A stretch of 64,000 bases of DNA from Pseudomonadota bacterium (GCA_018241505.1 JAFEDS010000007.1:124001-188000), one strand, 5' to 3'. Shown: positions 52,270 through 61,697, counted from the stretch's first letter. Notes: a model not told the origin generated them from the letters alone. Translations and numbers: made by a program.

Positions 52270-52827
52270 ATGGGCGATGTGACCCTGCTTTTGGAAGCGG
52301 CCCAGCGCGGCGAGCACCTCGCTGTCGACCGGTTGTACAGCCTGCTCTACCGGGATCTGCGCGCCGCGGCCCGCCGCCAGTTGCGCAAGCGGGATCATGA
52401 GCGCTCGCTCGACACAACTATGATCGTCAACGAGTCGTATCTGCGCCTGCGCAATCGCAAGCAACTCAAGCCCGGTTGCCGCAGTCAGTTCCTGGCCTAT
52501 GCCGCTTCCGCCATGCGCTCCGTGATCGTGGACCTGGCGCGCGAGCGGCTCGCGGACAAGCGCGGCGGCGGCCGCGACATCGTTGCTCTCACAACCAACA
52601 TCGGGGACTCGGTCGCCGCCGATGACGCGGAGCTGATCAAAGTTCACGAGGCCCTGGATGAGTTGGCAAGCATCGAGCCGCGGCTGGCGCGGATTGTCGA
52701 GCTGCGTTATTTCGTCGGTCTGAGCGAGGAGGAATCGGCACAGGCGTTGGGTATCGCCCGGCGCACCGCGCAGCGGGACTGGGAAAAAGCGCGCGTATTT
52801 CTGTTCGAAGCGCTCAAATCGACGTGA
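52270..52827 (+). CDS. ECF-like sigma factor (HTH, TIGR02999-type)
   Basis: 185 residues. Region 2 is represented by LYRDLRAAARRQLRKRDHER and the adjacent TTMIVNESYLRL, region 4 by LARIVELRYFVGLSEEESAQALGIARRTAQRDWEKAR. This matches the ECF subgroup that I recall accompanying Ser/Thr kinases and other signalling proteins, as here. No anti-sigma factor is encoded; control may come from kinase or phosphorylation. ATG 52270 rather than an upstream open frame. Only three bases separate its stop from the GTG of the patatin gene. Confidence 0.88.
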   Translation: MGDVTLLLEAAQRGEHLAVDRLYSLLYRDLRAAARRQLRKRDHERSLDTTMIVNESYLRLRNRKQLKPGCRSQFLAYAASAMRSVIVDLARERLADKRGGGRDIVALTTNIGDSVAADDAELIKVHEALDELASIEPRLARIVELRYFVGLSEEESAQALGIARRTAQRDWEKARVFLFEALKST

Positions 52828-52830
52828 CCT

Positions 52831-54612
52831 GTGACTGGCCCCGGTCCCGACACCCTGATCCAGATCGCCGCGGACCGGCGCAACCTCCCGGCGTTGTTCG
52901 CAGCGCTGCCCCTGTTGAAGGAAATCAGCTCCGGCTCGATCGAGTTGCTGGCGCAGGAGATTGAGTGGTTCTCCATGCAGGGAGGCACGACACTCTATTC
53001 GACCGGACAGGTCTCGGACGGCCTCTATGTAGTGATCAACGGGGCCCTCGGAGTCTTTACCGGTCACGCGGGCGGCGGATCACGTTATGTTGGTCAACTG
53101 TCAGCAGGACATACGGCCGGCGAGAATGAGGCTATTTCCGGCGGCGCGCGCACAACCACCGTCATTGCGCTGCGGGACAGCGAGGTGGCGCGCCTGTCGC
53201 CCGCAACATTCGAGCGACTGACTCGCGAGCATCCGCAGGTGCTGCGTTATATCGTGCAGGAACTGGCTGACCGGGTAGACACTCTGCAACGGCCGGGCGC
53301 GCGGCCGCTCAGTGTCCCGAAGACTTTTGCGCTCGTTCCGGCGGATGCCGCGGTCGATGCCACCCGGGTTGGCGGCGATCTCGTCACCTGCCTCAGGCGC
53401 TTCGGGCGCGCCGAGCTGGTCACGAGCTCGCAGGCCACCGATCGCACAACGCACTGGTTCCATCGTCTCGAGCGGGCAAACGACTTCGTCATCTACGTGG
53501 CGGACCTGCAGCCCACCAGTTGGACCAGGCTGTGTATGAGGCAGGCGGATATGCTGCTTCTCGCCGCCGACGGCGACGCTGAGCCGCGGCCATGGCCCGC
53601 GCTGGGAGGCTCAACGGATGGGGCCATCGACGTGCGCCCGGCGGAGTTGCTTCTGTTGCACCGGAGTCGTCCGACAGCCGGTATTGCAGGCAGATGGTTG
53701 AAAGCGCAGCGCTGCAGGCGGCTTCACCACGTGCACGCGATGAAAGATGTTGCGCGCGTCGCGCGGCTGCTGACGGGGCGAGGATTGGGGCTCGTTCTGT
53801 CCGGTGGCGGTGCCAGAGGTTTCGCACACATAGGTGTCATGCGAGCGCTCCACGAAGCGCGGATTGATGTCGACTCCATCGGCACGGCGAGTATCGGCGC
53901 AGTCATCGGCGCTGGCTGGGCGGCCGGCTGGGACTACAAGGAAATGCTGGAACGGATCCGGCGCGGATTTGTGGCGACCAATCCGCTGAGCGACTACACG
54001 CTTCCCCTGCTGTCACTGGTCGGCGGCCGCAAGGTGTGCCGCTTGATGCGTCACGAGTTCGGTGACACGGACATTGAGGATCTGCAACTGCCGTATTTCT
54101 GCGTATCCGCCAGTCTCACCTCGGGTCAACTCGCCGTGCATCGCAGTGGCCGGCTCTGGAGCTGGCTGCGCGCTTCGATTTCCATTCCCGGAATACTGCC
54201 GCCCGTATTCACCGGCGGCCAGGCCTATGTCGATGGCGCAACACTCAACAACCTGCCGGTCGATGTCATGCGCGACGATCATCACGGCCGAATAGTTGCG
54301 GTCGATGCCGGGGGCCAACGAGGTTTCGTCACCGACCTCGAAATGACCGAGACGCCGCCTCTGTGGCGCTTGCCGGGGCTGTTCGGCAAGCGGCGCGGGA
54401 ATATCAATATCATGCAGGTGCTGTTGCGGGCCGGCATGTTGAACAGTGCCGCTCTGTCGATCCAGCACCGGGAGCTGGCCGATGTGTTGCTGAGCCCGCC
54501 GCTGGAGGGCGTGGACCTGCTCGACTGGAGCGCGTTTGAGCGGGTGATTGACATAGGCTACCGGCATGCACGCCAGGTGCTCGACTCCCGCAAGGGCCTG
54601 CTCAGCGGCTGA
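52831..54612 (+). CDS. Cyclic-nucleotide-binding patatin-like phospholipase
   Basis: 593 residues from GTG 52831. N-terminal cyclic-nucleotide-binding domain (~30-150; GTTLYSTGQVSDGLYVVINGALGV and a phosphate-binding-like AGENEAISGGARTTTVIA), a linker that resembles NTE-type proteins, and a patatin domain from ~310: oxyanion LSGGGARGFAH, nucleophile Ser354, catalytic Asp468 in VDGA. The usual GxSxG is here T-A-S-I-G, with Thr replacing the first Gly. Likely hydrolyses phospholipids under cyclic-nucleotide or allosteric control. No signal peptide. Second gene of the sigma/patatin/kinase set. Confidence 0.88.
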   Translation: MTGPGPDTLIQIAADRRNLPALFAALPLLKEISSGSIELLAQEIEWFSMQGGTTLYSTGQVSDGLYVVINGALGVFTGHAGGGSRYVGQLSAGHTAGENEAISGGARTTTVIALRDSEVARLSPATFERLTREHPQVLRYIVQELADRVDTLQRPGARPLSVPKTFALVPADAAVDATRVGGDLVTCLRRFGRAELVTSSQATDRTTHWFHRLERANDFVIYVADLQPTSWTRLCMRQADMLLLAADGDAEPRPWPALGGSTDGAIDVRPAELLLLHRSRPTAGIAGRWLKAQRCRRLHHVHAMKDVARVARLLTGRGLGLVLSGGGARGFAHIGVMRALHEARIDVDSIGTASIGAVIGAGWAAGWDYKEMLERIRRGFVATNPLSDYTLPLLSLVGGRKVCRLMRHEFGDTDIEDLQLPYFCVSASLTSGQLAVHRSGRLWSWLRASISIPGILPPVFTGGQAYVDGATLNNLPVDVMRDDHHGRIVAVDAGGQRGFVTDLEMTETPPLWRLPGLFGKRRGNINIMQVLLRAGMLNSAALSIQHRELADVLLSPPLEGVDLLDWSAFERVIDIGYRHARQVLDSRKGLLSG

Positions 54613-54697
54613 GCCGGCCGGTTGCAGCCGCCGGCATCGCGGCGCACAATCAAATGAAATTACAATAAGAACCGTTCCGGACTACAGTGCGACTCAC

Positions 54698-56923
54698 ATG
54701 ACGATCCAAAAACAGGACTGGAAACGGTTGCTGGGGTTGATGGAGGCGTACCTCGACCTGGATGAGGCGGCGCGGCCGGCCTGGCTGGAGAGCCTGGGCC
54801 GCACAGACCCGAAGTTGAAAGCGGGTCTGCTGCAGCTTTTGATGCGGCATAACGCCTTGCAGGAACAGGACTTCCTGGGTACTCCGGTTGCGTTGACACC
54901 AGCCCGTGCAGCCGTGGGTACCCAGGGCCTGAGCACCGTTGGCGGCGGCCGCGAGGTCATGCCCGCGTATGCCGGACCCTCGGATGATGATGATGCGACT
55001 GTTGTCCCCTGGCGTTCCAACGACCGGGGAGCTGGCAATCGCGCCCCGGAAGTGGTTGGCGTCAACGGTGGTTGGATAACGAGAGTGGGTGACGAAACGG
55101 GGCCTGGGTCTTTGCCATCGGGCGGTTCGCGCGGCGCCGCCGCGGCGGGTGTTGGCGGTCCCCCGCGTGTTAGCGTTCCGCCGCCCGGTTATGTTGAGAA
55201 GCCGGCGTCCGCCGCGCAGCCTCTCGGCAACGCGGCGGACGAGGATCCTGACGCGACAAACGGATATGCCGCGCGCGCCCGGCGGTCGCCGGTGCAGGAG
55301 TCAGTGGCCCGTGTCTCTCCGTCGCGAAATGCGCCGCAGGCGGGCTATCCACCGGTGCAGGGAAATTCGCCGCCGGGGAGCCGTCCAAGCGCACCGTCGG
55401 GAAATCAGCCACCGCCAGGGAGTCGTCCAAGCGCGCCGCTGGAAAATCGGCCACCGTTGGGAAGCCGTCCAAATGCGGCGTTGGGAGATCCGTCGGAAAT
55501 GGGGAGCGTTCCGGAGCCACCGGCCGCCAACCCTCACGACTTGCAGGAAGGCGACGTTCTAGACGGGCGCTACACGCTGGTTGCCGAGCTCGGCCGCGGT
55601 GGCATGGGGACGGTGTACAAGGCCATGGACGCCAACCGTGTCGCGTTCCAGGACCGGCACCCCTACATCGCATTGAAACTGTTGGGTGGGGAATTCAGGC
55701 GCCATCCGGACGCGCGGATGGCACTGCAAAGGGAAACCGTGCGGGCCCAGAGCCTGACGCACGAAAACATTGTCAGAGTCCATGACTTTGACTACGACGG
55801 CACCTACGCGTACATGACGATGGAGCTGTTGGAAGGCCGCACGCTGGAAGACTGGCTACAGGACGAATCCAGCGCGAATGCGGCGTTGGAGCGCCGTTGG
55901 TCCATCATCTGTGGGGTGGGAGCCGGCCTGTCGTGTGCGCACAAGAACGGTGTGGTGCACTCGGACCTGAAGCCCGGCAACATCTTTCTGTGCAAGAAAG
56001 GCACCGTCAAGGTCATGGACTTCGGTATCGCGCGGCCGCTGCGAGCGGTCGCCGAAGAAGCGGATACAACCCGGTTTGATGCGGCCGAGCGCCTGGGCGC
56101 CCTGACGCCGGCCTACGCCTCCCTCGAGCAGATCAACTACGAAGCCCCGGATCCGCGCGACGATATATATGCGTTTGCATGCGTCGTGTACTACATATTC
56201 AGCGGCCGACACCCGTTCGGACGCGAATCGGCCAAGCGCGCCATGGAAACCCGGCTCGTTCCGCAACGCATCCCCTCGCTGACTCGTTTGCAGTGGGAAA
56301 CACTGCGCCGCGGACTCGCGTTCAAGCGCCAGGACCGCATTCCGAGTATTGATGAGTTTCTGCGCCAGTTTGCACCGCGCACGTGGTGGCACAAGCATCG
56401 CAAGTTGTTGGGAGCGGCCGCGGTCGCCGTGACGGGCACGGTACTGTTCTTTGGAACTCAGTTCTACAACGACTATGTCGAGGACCAGGCGGTCAATGCC
56501 CAGCTTTGGCCCAGGACCGATGGGCCGGCGCCGCAGCTCACCGCCGACCAGAAACGCGACATTGATGATTTTCTCTACCTGTCGAAAATCAACCTGCAGC
56601 AGGCCGGCAACGCGAAGTCGCCGGAAGAGCTGTCAGCGATTCTGTCCAAGGGCGATAACAACCTGTTGGATCTGCTGAAGCGGATTCGGGGCCTGCAGCC
56701 CGCCAACCCACAGGCGCTGCAGATGACGGAACAGGCAACCCGTCTTTACGCGGACAAGGTACGGGCGTTGTTCGCGGCGCAGAAGCCGGAAGAGGCCATG
56801 CGCCTGCTGCGCGAAGGCCAGAACTTCCGCCACACGCTCGGCTTGTTCATGTTGAAGAGACAGATTTGCAGTGCGGCGCCGACCGCCTGCGGTATTGGTC
56901 AGCCGGGCACGCCGCCCGGCTGA
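54698..56923 (+). CDS. Membrane eukaryotic-like Ser/Thr protein kinase
   Basis: 741 residues from ATG 54698. N-terminal helical region, then a long disordered Gly/Pro linker (~90-285) with 14-residue repeats PPPGSRPSAP..NR. The kinase domain spans ~290-555: Gly-loop LGRGGMGTVY (~297), catalytic loop VHSDLKPGNIF (~418, HSD rather than HRD), DFG (~441), and a P-loop-like TPAYASLEQ activation segment. One membrane helix at ~568-588 is followed by a ~150-residue C-terminal region ending CGIGQPGTPPG that should be periplasmic. The patatin gene ends 85 bases upstream. It may phosphorylate the sigma factor, the patatin or neighbours; partners unknown. Confidence 0.9.
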   Translation: MTIQKQDWKRLLGLMEAYLDLDEAARPAWLESLGRTDPKLKAGLLQLLMRHNALQEQDFLGTPVALTPARAAVGTQGLSTVGGGREVMPAYAGPSDDDDATVVPWRSNDRGAGNRAPEVVGVNGGWITRVGDETGPGSLPSGGSRGAAAAGVGGPPRVSVPPPGYVEKPASAAQPLGNAADEDPDATNGYAARARRSPVQESVARVSPSRNAPQAGYPPVQGNSPPGSRPSAPSGNQPPPGSRPSAPLENRPPLGSRPNAALGDPSEMGSVPEPPAANPHDLQEGDVLDGRYTLVAELGRGGMGTVYKAMDANRVAFQDRHPYIALKLLGGEFRRHPDARMALQRETVRAQSLTHENIVRVHDFDYDGTYAYMTMELLEGRTLEDWLQDESSANAALERRWSIICGVGAGLSCAHKNGVVHSDLKPGNIFLCKKGTVKVMDFGIARPLRAVAEEADTTRFDAAERLGALTPAYASLEQINYEAPDPRDDIYAFACVVYYIFSGRHPFGRESAKRAMETRLVPQRIPSLTRLQWETLRRGLAFKRQDRIPSIDEFLRQFAPRTWWHKHRKLLGAAAVAVTGTVLFFGTQFYNDYVEDQAVNAQLWPRTDGPAPQLTADQKRDIDDFLYLSKINLQQAGNAKSPEELSAILSKGDNNLLDLLKRIRGLQPANPQALQMTEQATRLYADKVRALFAAQKPEEAMRLLREGQNFRHTLGLFMLKRQICSAAPTACGIGQPGTPPG
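56901..56921 (+). terminator. Hairpin at kinase 3' end
   Basis: AGCCGGGC-ACGCC-GCCCGGCT, eight pairs, ending on the first base of the kinase stop codon. The following GAGCCGCTTTATTC is only weakly T-rich. Part of a segment duplicated 77 bases downstream. Confidence 0.45.
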
Positions 56924-56978
56924 GCCGCTTTATTCACAAATATCCGGCGCCTGCGCCCAGGGCCTGCGGCATCTGTCA

Positions 56979-57000
56979 GCCGAGCGGCGTACCGCCCGGC
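56979..57000 (-). terminator. Hairpin at autotransporter 3' end
   Basis: GCCGAGCGG-CGTA-CCGCCCGGC, nine positions with one A/C mismatch, 18 bases beyond the stop of the convergent autotransporter gene. No clear T-run on the minus strand. It lies in the second copy of the duplicated segment. Confidence 0.4.
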
Positions 57001-57017
57001 CAACGCGACGGACCCGG

Positions 57018-58637
57018 TCAGAGCTGACCGCGCAATCCCAGCGTGACCGAGTTGCTGTGGTAGTTGGAAAACCCGAACAGGGCTTCGTCGTACACATACA
57101 ACTGGATCCGGTGCGGCAGCGTCACCGATAACCCGGCGCCGGCGATGCCGTAGTTGTCTGCCGGTGCATCCGTGGGCAAGCGGAAGCAACTGTCGCACAC
57201 GCCATTGGCTGTCGGATCGAACACATAGTGCGCCTGGATGGACCGCACTCCGGTCTTGAACTCGTGGTTCCACTCCACCCGCACCAGTGGGGTGACGACA
57301 CCGAAGGATGTGCTGACCGGACGCGACATGTCGAGGCCCAGGATGCTGCGCGCCGATTCCACAGTCTGGTCATTGAAGGCCAGGCCGAGTCCGTTGGTGG
57401 CATCGCCCTTGGCATCCGCCTCATTGAAGGAATCAAACTTGGCCCGCCGGTAGTTGAAGCTCAGCGACGGAACCAGGTCGAAGTTGGCGACGGAGTACTG
57501 ATAACCCGCGGTCACACCCACCGCCGCGGTATTTCCACCCGGGCTGCCCCGCAGCACGCGATCCACACTGACGACGCAATTGCCGCCGGGGCAGTTGTCG
57601 TTGATGGTGCCCTGCGGATCCGGATCGGTGATGCCGTTGTAGGCGACGCTGTATTTGACTCCACGTGTCAGGTCCGTGGTGAGATGTCCATACGTCGCGA
57701 TCGCGTTGACGGTCCAGCTCTGTCCGAACCAGGCCCCATAGAGCGACCCGGTGGTGCCCTGAACCCGGGCACTGCTGGCGGATACATTGACGCCCGATGC
57801 AGGGATGCCGGCGTTGTAATCGTCGTGGCCGATCGATACGCCCAGCACGGCACTGCCGAAGTTGTAATCCAGGCCCGCTGTCACACTCGATGCGTGAAAG
57901 TCGAACTTGTCCTCGTTGGCGGTCTCGTCGTGGTGACCGGAGTTGTAGCTACCTTCCAGGAACAAGCCCCAGGGATTGGGTACCGCAACCGGGCCCGCGG
58001 CAAATCCGCCACCGCCGGCGCCCGCCTGGGCCACCCGCAGGGGTGCATCGGATGAATAATCGGTGGTGATCAAACCGCCCTGAGTTTGAAAGCTCACCGG
58101 TGTGAAGCCGTCAGGGCTCGCGCCGCCGGTCGGCCCGTTGAAGGAGCCGTTCAGGAAAGAGGGCCGTCCGGTCGAGGCCGACAGCGCCGAGCCATCGGAC
58201 GGATTGCCGTTGAACGCCGTGATTCCGTGGGTCGCGGCAAAACCGGAGCCGAGGCGCAGGGCGTTCAGGCGTCCGGTGATGTTGCCGAACTGGCCGGCAC
58301 TGACGCGGGTGGCCAGCGACCCCTGGGTCGAAATCTGGTTGCCCGACACCTGCTGCAATGCGCCCAGCGCCGAAGTCAACTGCGTACCGGTGTTGGTAAG
58401 CGAGGACACGGCGATGGCATGACACTGGTCGTGCAGGTCGTTGACCTGGGCACCGACCAGGGGACGATTGTCGAGATCCTTGGTGCACATGTTGAATACA
58501 GCATTGAAGACCGACTGCTGCAGCCCATTCGCGCCCTTCACCGTGGGGGGGCCCTGCTGCGCCCACACCGGGCCGGCCAACATGGCCGGGACCGCGATCG
58601 AACCCGCCACCGCCAGCGTCAATTTTCTTGATCTCAT
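57018..58637 (-). CDS. Autotransporter beta-domain outer-membrane protein
   Basis: 539 residues with a signal peptide (~1-26, AGPVWAQ). A short passenger (~27-235) rich in Ser, Gly and Gln, containing conserved Cys residues (MCTKDLDNRP, DQCHAIAVSS), precedes a ~290-residue autotransporter barrel (PNPWGLFLEGSYNSGHHDE to VTLGLRGQL) with the alternating pattern and C-terminal strand expected. There is no obvious large functional passenger, so its role may be sensing or adhesion. It is convergent with the kinase and lies 67 bases from the stop of the caspase-like gene on the same strand, so it is probably transcribed with it. Confidence 0.85.
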   Translation of the reverse strand: MRSRKLTLAVAGSIAVPAMLAGPVWAQQGPPTVKGANGLQQSVFNAVFNMCTKDLDNRPLVGAQVNDLHDQCHAIAVSSLTNTGTQLTSALGALQQVSGNQISTQGSLATRVSAGQFGNITGRLNALRLGSGFAATHGITAFNGNPSDGSALSASTGRPSFLNGSFNGPTGGASPDGFTPVSFQTQGGLITTDYSSDAPLRVAQAGAGGGGFAAGPVAVPNPWGLFLEGSYNSGHHDETANEDKFDFHASSVTAGLDYNFGSAVLGVSIGHDDYNAGIPASGVNVSASSARVQGTTGSLYGAWFGQSWTVNAIATYGHLTTDLTRGVKYSVAYNGITDPDPQGTINDNCPGGNCVVSVDRVLRGSPGGNTAAVGVTAGYQYSVANFDLVPSLSFNYRRAKFDSFNEADAKGDATNGLGLAFNDQTVESARSILGLDMSRPVSTSFGVVTPLVRVEWNHEFKTGVRSIQAHYVFDPTANGVCDSCFRLPTDAPADNYGIAGAGLSVTLPHRIQLYVYDEALFGFSNYHSNSVTLGLRGQL

Positions 58638-58704
58638 AACCTAGAGCCTTCCTCGTTATTGTTTCACTAGCCGGCTGACCCGTCCTGTCGCCGTCCCTGA
58701 CTGC

Positions 58705-61416
58705 TCATGGCGTCAATGCCGCCAGTTGAGTGCCCCGCGCGACCGGTACAAAAAAGAAATCGCCGAACTTATGTTGTGGATCCTGCAGATTCGAATACGT
58801 CGCCGCCGGCTTCGCCCCGGCACGACCTGGGTAGATTGCCAGGCGGTTGTTTAATTCATGTGCCAGCATCTCACCGGACATGAGTATATTGTTCTGTCGC
58901 AGTGCTGCAATGAACAAATAAGCAAACATGGAGTGCGAAGGATCGGGCACCCGCGCATCGGTGGCCGGCTCGTTCTCGCCGGAGGTCAGCACCATGCGGG
59001 CGGCCTTGTTCCAACGGATGGCGGTACTGCGCTCATCATCCAACCGCACCACGGTCGTTGAGGCCACATGCGTGATCGCACTCGAGAAGCACGAGTCCGC
59101 CACGAGCAGTATGTGCCGCGCGTGAATCATCGAGATTGCATCCGCAACAGTCTGCGCCGACAGCCACGTAGACGGCAGCTCCGGATCGGCATCCGTACCC
59201 AGCCAGAACGCTCTCTCGGGCGGAAAAATCTTGGTATCGCCGTGGCCGGCGTAGTAGATGAGCAGCCGATCCGAGTCGTTCAGCGTCCGCGCATACTCAT
59301 TTATGGCCTTCATGATGTCGTCTGCCGTGACATCCGTCAGCAGCTTCACATCGAAGCCATAGCGTGTTTTGAGTAGCTCGCCCACATCCTTCGCATCATT
59401 AACCGGTGTCGGCAAAGCAGGCATGTGCGCGTACTTGCCGTTACCGATAATGAGGGCGTGGTAGTTCGCGGTCCCGAGGCTGCGCACCATCCGGATCAGC
59501 GCATCCGGTTCCGATATGACGGTAGGCGCGGGACGGACGGCTGCTACGGGCACGGGCCTGGCGGCGGGCTCACCGGCTTTCGCCAACTCAAATCTCAGAT
59601 CTGTGATCTGCTTGTCCTTGGCCCGGACGTCCGCCTCCAACTCGGCGACCCGCTTCTGGGCAGCCTGTGTGGCGGCACTCGCCTGTTGCGCCGCGGTGCT
59701 CGACTGCTGGCCGAAGTGCTCTCGCGCCTGCACGAGCTCGAGCTGACTGGCGGCCAGTTGCATTTGCAACTTTTCGAGCGCGGTGCGTTGTTGGTCAACC
59801 TTGCCCTGCGCTTCGCGCAAAGCCGCCCGATCGCGATCGGCGGCGCCGCTGGCTTGCGCCACATCCTGGGCACGAGCGGTCCGTTCATGGGCCACGGCCT
59901 CCCGCAACTGATCGGATTCTGACTGTAGAGCGGTCAGGCGCTTCTGGCTGGCCTCGAGCTGCGCGGCCTTCGCAGCGAGCTGGGTGGCCATCTGTGCGGC
60001 CAAAGCCGCCTTTTCGTCCTTCGACATCGTCTGGACCCGCAACGATTCGGCGCGCTGCGCCTCCAGTACCTTCTGTTGCGAATCGTATTGTGCTCGCAGG
60101 CTGTCCAGGGATTTTTGCAGGCTATCGGCACGGTTGGCGGCGGAGGCCGCACCCGCGCCGGCCTGAGTCGACTGTTGCCGCATCGCAGCCACCTGCTTCT
60201 GCAGCGAATCAATCTCAACTCGTTGCTGCTGCAACTCGCCTTCCTTGGCACTCAACAGGCTCTGGAAGTTATCGGTGCCTTGCGCCCGCAGGCGCTGCAC
60301 CTGCTCACTGCGCGCCGCCAGTGCCGTGGTCTCCTGGAGGTAGGTCGCTCGCAGGTTGCCCAACTCGTGCTGCGATTCATTCAGACGCTGCTCGGATTGC
60401 GCCAGGCGCACCCGCAACGCCGCGGCATCATCACGGTTGCTCGCCACGAGATCATTCAGCTTGGCGTTGGCGGCCTGAGTGCGGGCCAACTCCTCGGACA
60501 TCTGCGTCTGCTGCACGGCCAACTGTGCGTTGAGCGTACCGATGGCTTCCTGCTTCTGTGCCACCTCTTTTTCGGCGGCGGCCAGTTGCTCCTGCAACTG
60601 TTGAACCTTGGCGGTGTTGGGTCCCGTGCCCTCCTGGCGGGCCACGTCGAGCTGGCGATGCAGGTCGGCGAGGCGGCTACGCTCACGGTTGATCTGGGCC
60701 GTGTCGGCCGCCAGCCGGTCGTTTGCCTGATCCAACTCGCCGCGCAGGTCCTCGACCGTGCCGTTGGCACTGTTCAGTTGTCCGATGAGAGCGCTGACGA
60801 GCTGCGCGTTCTGTTGCTCGTTGGCCGCAATCTTCGCCGCATAATCGAGCTGCTCACCGAGGCCGGACGCTTCGCGTTGCAGGTTCAATCCCATCAACGG
60901 GTCCTTCGGCACCCCGAGCCCCTGCTCATACAGGTAGCCCAGCTCCTGCATGGCGGGTTGGAATTTCTTTTTGGCGGCGCGCTGATACCACTCGGCCGCC
61001 TTGGCATAGTCGACGGGCACATTATCCATGCCGTTGGCATAGATCCGCGCCACATAGTACTGCGCCTCGACGTTGTCCCCTTTCTCGGCCAACGGCAGCC
61101 AACGGGCCAACGACAGGGTACCGCTCGCGAGATCGCCGACCGTGTATTCACCGCCGCGCGTGCGGCAATCGATCGCCGCCAGGCGAGTCAACACGCCCGG
61201 CGTCATATACGTTCGCATACCGCCCAATTGCTGCAGCCGGCCGGGTAACTGGCAGTCGACCACCACGGCATCGGCAAGATTGGCCGCGGCGATCTGGGCG
61301 CGAGCCACGAGCTCGGGCGCCTCCTTCCCGCCGGCGGCCCCGGCCACCATCGCGACTGTCAGGCCCAAAAGCGCCGCGCAGACTTTGTTTTTGGGGGTGT
61401 GTCTGGGCGAACTCAT
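58705..61416 (-). CDS. Caspase-like (C14) protein with Sel1 and coiled-coil regions
   Basis: 903 residues from ATG 61416. An N-terminal signal or anchor (~8-30, CAALLGLTVAMVAGAAGG) suggests export. Sel1-like repeats at ~110-175 (AQYYVARIYANGMDNVPVDY, AMQELGYLYEQGLGVPKD) are followed by a long coiled coil (~190-590) rich in Gln, Ala and Leu. A C14 caspase-like domain follows at ~640-890: YHALIIGNGKY, catalytic His in YYAGHGD (~725) and catalytic Cys in VADSCFSS (~772). Both dyad residues are present, so it should be active. The reading frame extends 16 codons upstream; ATG 61416 is chosen because it opens the signal segment. Confidence 0.88.
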   Translation of the reverse strand: MSSPRHTPKNKVCAALLGLTVAMVAGAAGGKEAPELVARAQIAAANLADAVVVDCQLPGRLQQLGGMRTYMTPGVLTRLAAIDCRTRGGEYTVGDLASGTLSLARWLPLAEKGDNVEAQYYVARIYANGMDNVPVDYAKAAEWYQRAAKKKFQPAMQELGYLYEQGLGVPKDPLMGLNLQREASGLGEQLDYAAKIAANEQQNAQLVSALIGQLNSANGTVEDLRGELDQANDRLAADTAQINRERSRLADLHRQLDVARQEGTGPNTAKVQQLQEQLAAAEKEVAQKQEAIGTLNAQLAVQQTQMSEELARTQAANAKLNDLVASNRDDAAALRVRLAQSEQRLNESQHELGNLRATYLQETTALAARSEQVQRLRAQGTDNFQSLLSAKEGELQQQRVEIDSLQKQVAAMRQQSTQAGAGAASAANRADSLQKSLDSLRAQYDSQQKVLEAQRAESLRVQTMSKDEKAALAAQMATQLAAKAAQLEASQKRLTALQSESDQLREAVAHERTARAQDVAQASGAADRDRAALREAQGKVDQQRTALEKLQMQLAASQLELVQAREHFGQQSSTAAQQASAATQAAQKRVAELEADVRAKDKQITDLRFELAKAGEPAARPVPVAAVRPAPTVISEPDALIRMVRSLGTANYHALIIGNGKYAHMPALPTPVNDAKDVGELLKTRYGFDVKLLTDVTADDIMKAINEYARTLNDSDRLLIYYAGHGDTKIFPPERAFWLGTDADPELPSTWLSAQTVADAISMIHARHILLVADSCFSSAITHVASTTVVRLDDERSTAIRWNKAARMVLTSGENEPATDARVPDPSHSMFAYLFIAALRQNNILMSGEMLAHELNNRLAIYPGRAGAKPAATYSNLQDPQHKFGDFFFVPVARGTQLAALTP

Positions 61417-61697
61417 GGAAATTCCGTAACTGCCCGGGGAACAGTGTAAAGGGAACCGCGGCATCTCGCACCATTACGACGTGACTGCCTGTTGATACGC
61501 ATTTTGACGCGCCAAAAGCGACATTGGCGGCCAATCCAACCTGCGGCGCCGCGGCTGACGGCGCTCCCGTCCCGCTTTTAGCGTTATGATAGCTGGATAA
61601 ACAAAGAGCGCCGGCGGACAACGTTGGATCCGCAGGGAAGAAGTTCCGACTGTTGCGGTCGCGACCAACCAACAAGATCGATTCATTCAATCAGAAC
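61417..61697. promoter_or_regulatory. Divergent region between caspase-like and FAD/CNB/Fe-S genes
   Basis: 281 bases holding promoters for both genes. A TTGACG at about 61504 and a TATGAT at about 61585 are visible but not spaced as a promoter pair with each other. Nothing else stands out. Confidence 0.35.

Noticed and set aside
61500-61600. TTGACG...TATGAT as a promoter for the FAD/CNB gene
   Set aside because: The two boxes are about 75 bases apart, far from the ~17-base spacing required.
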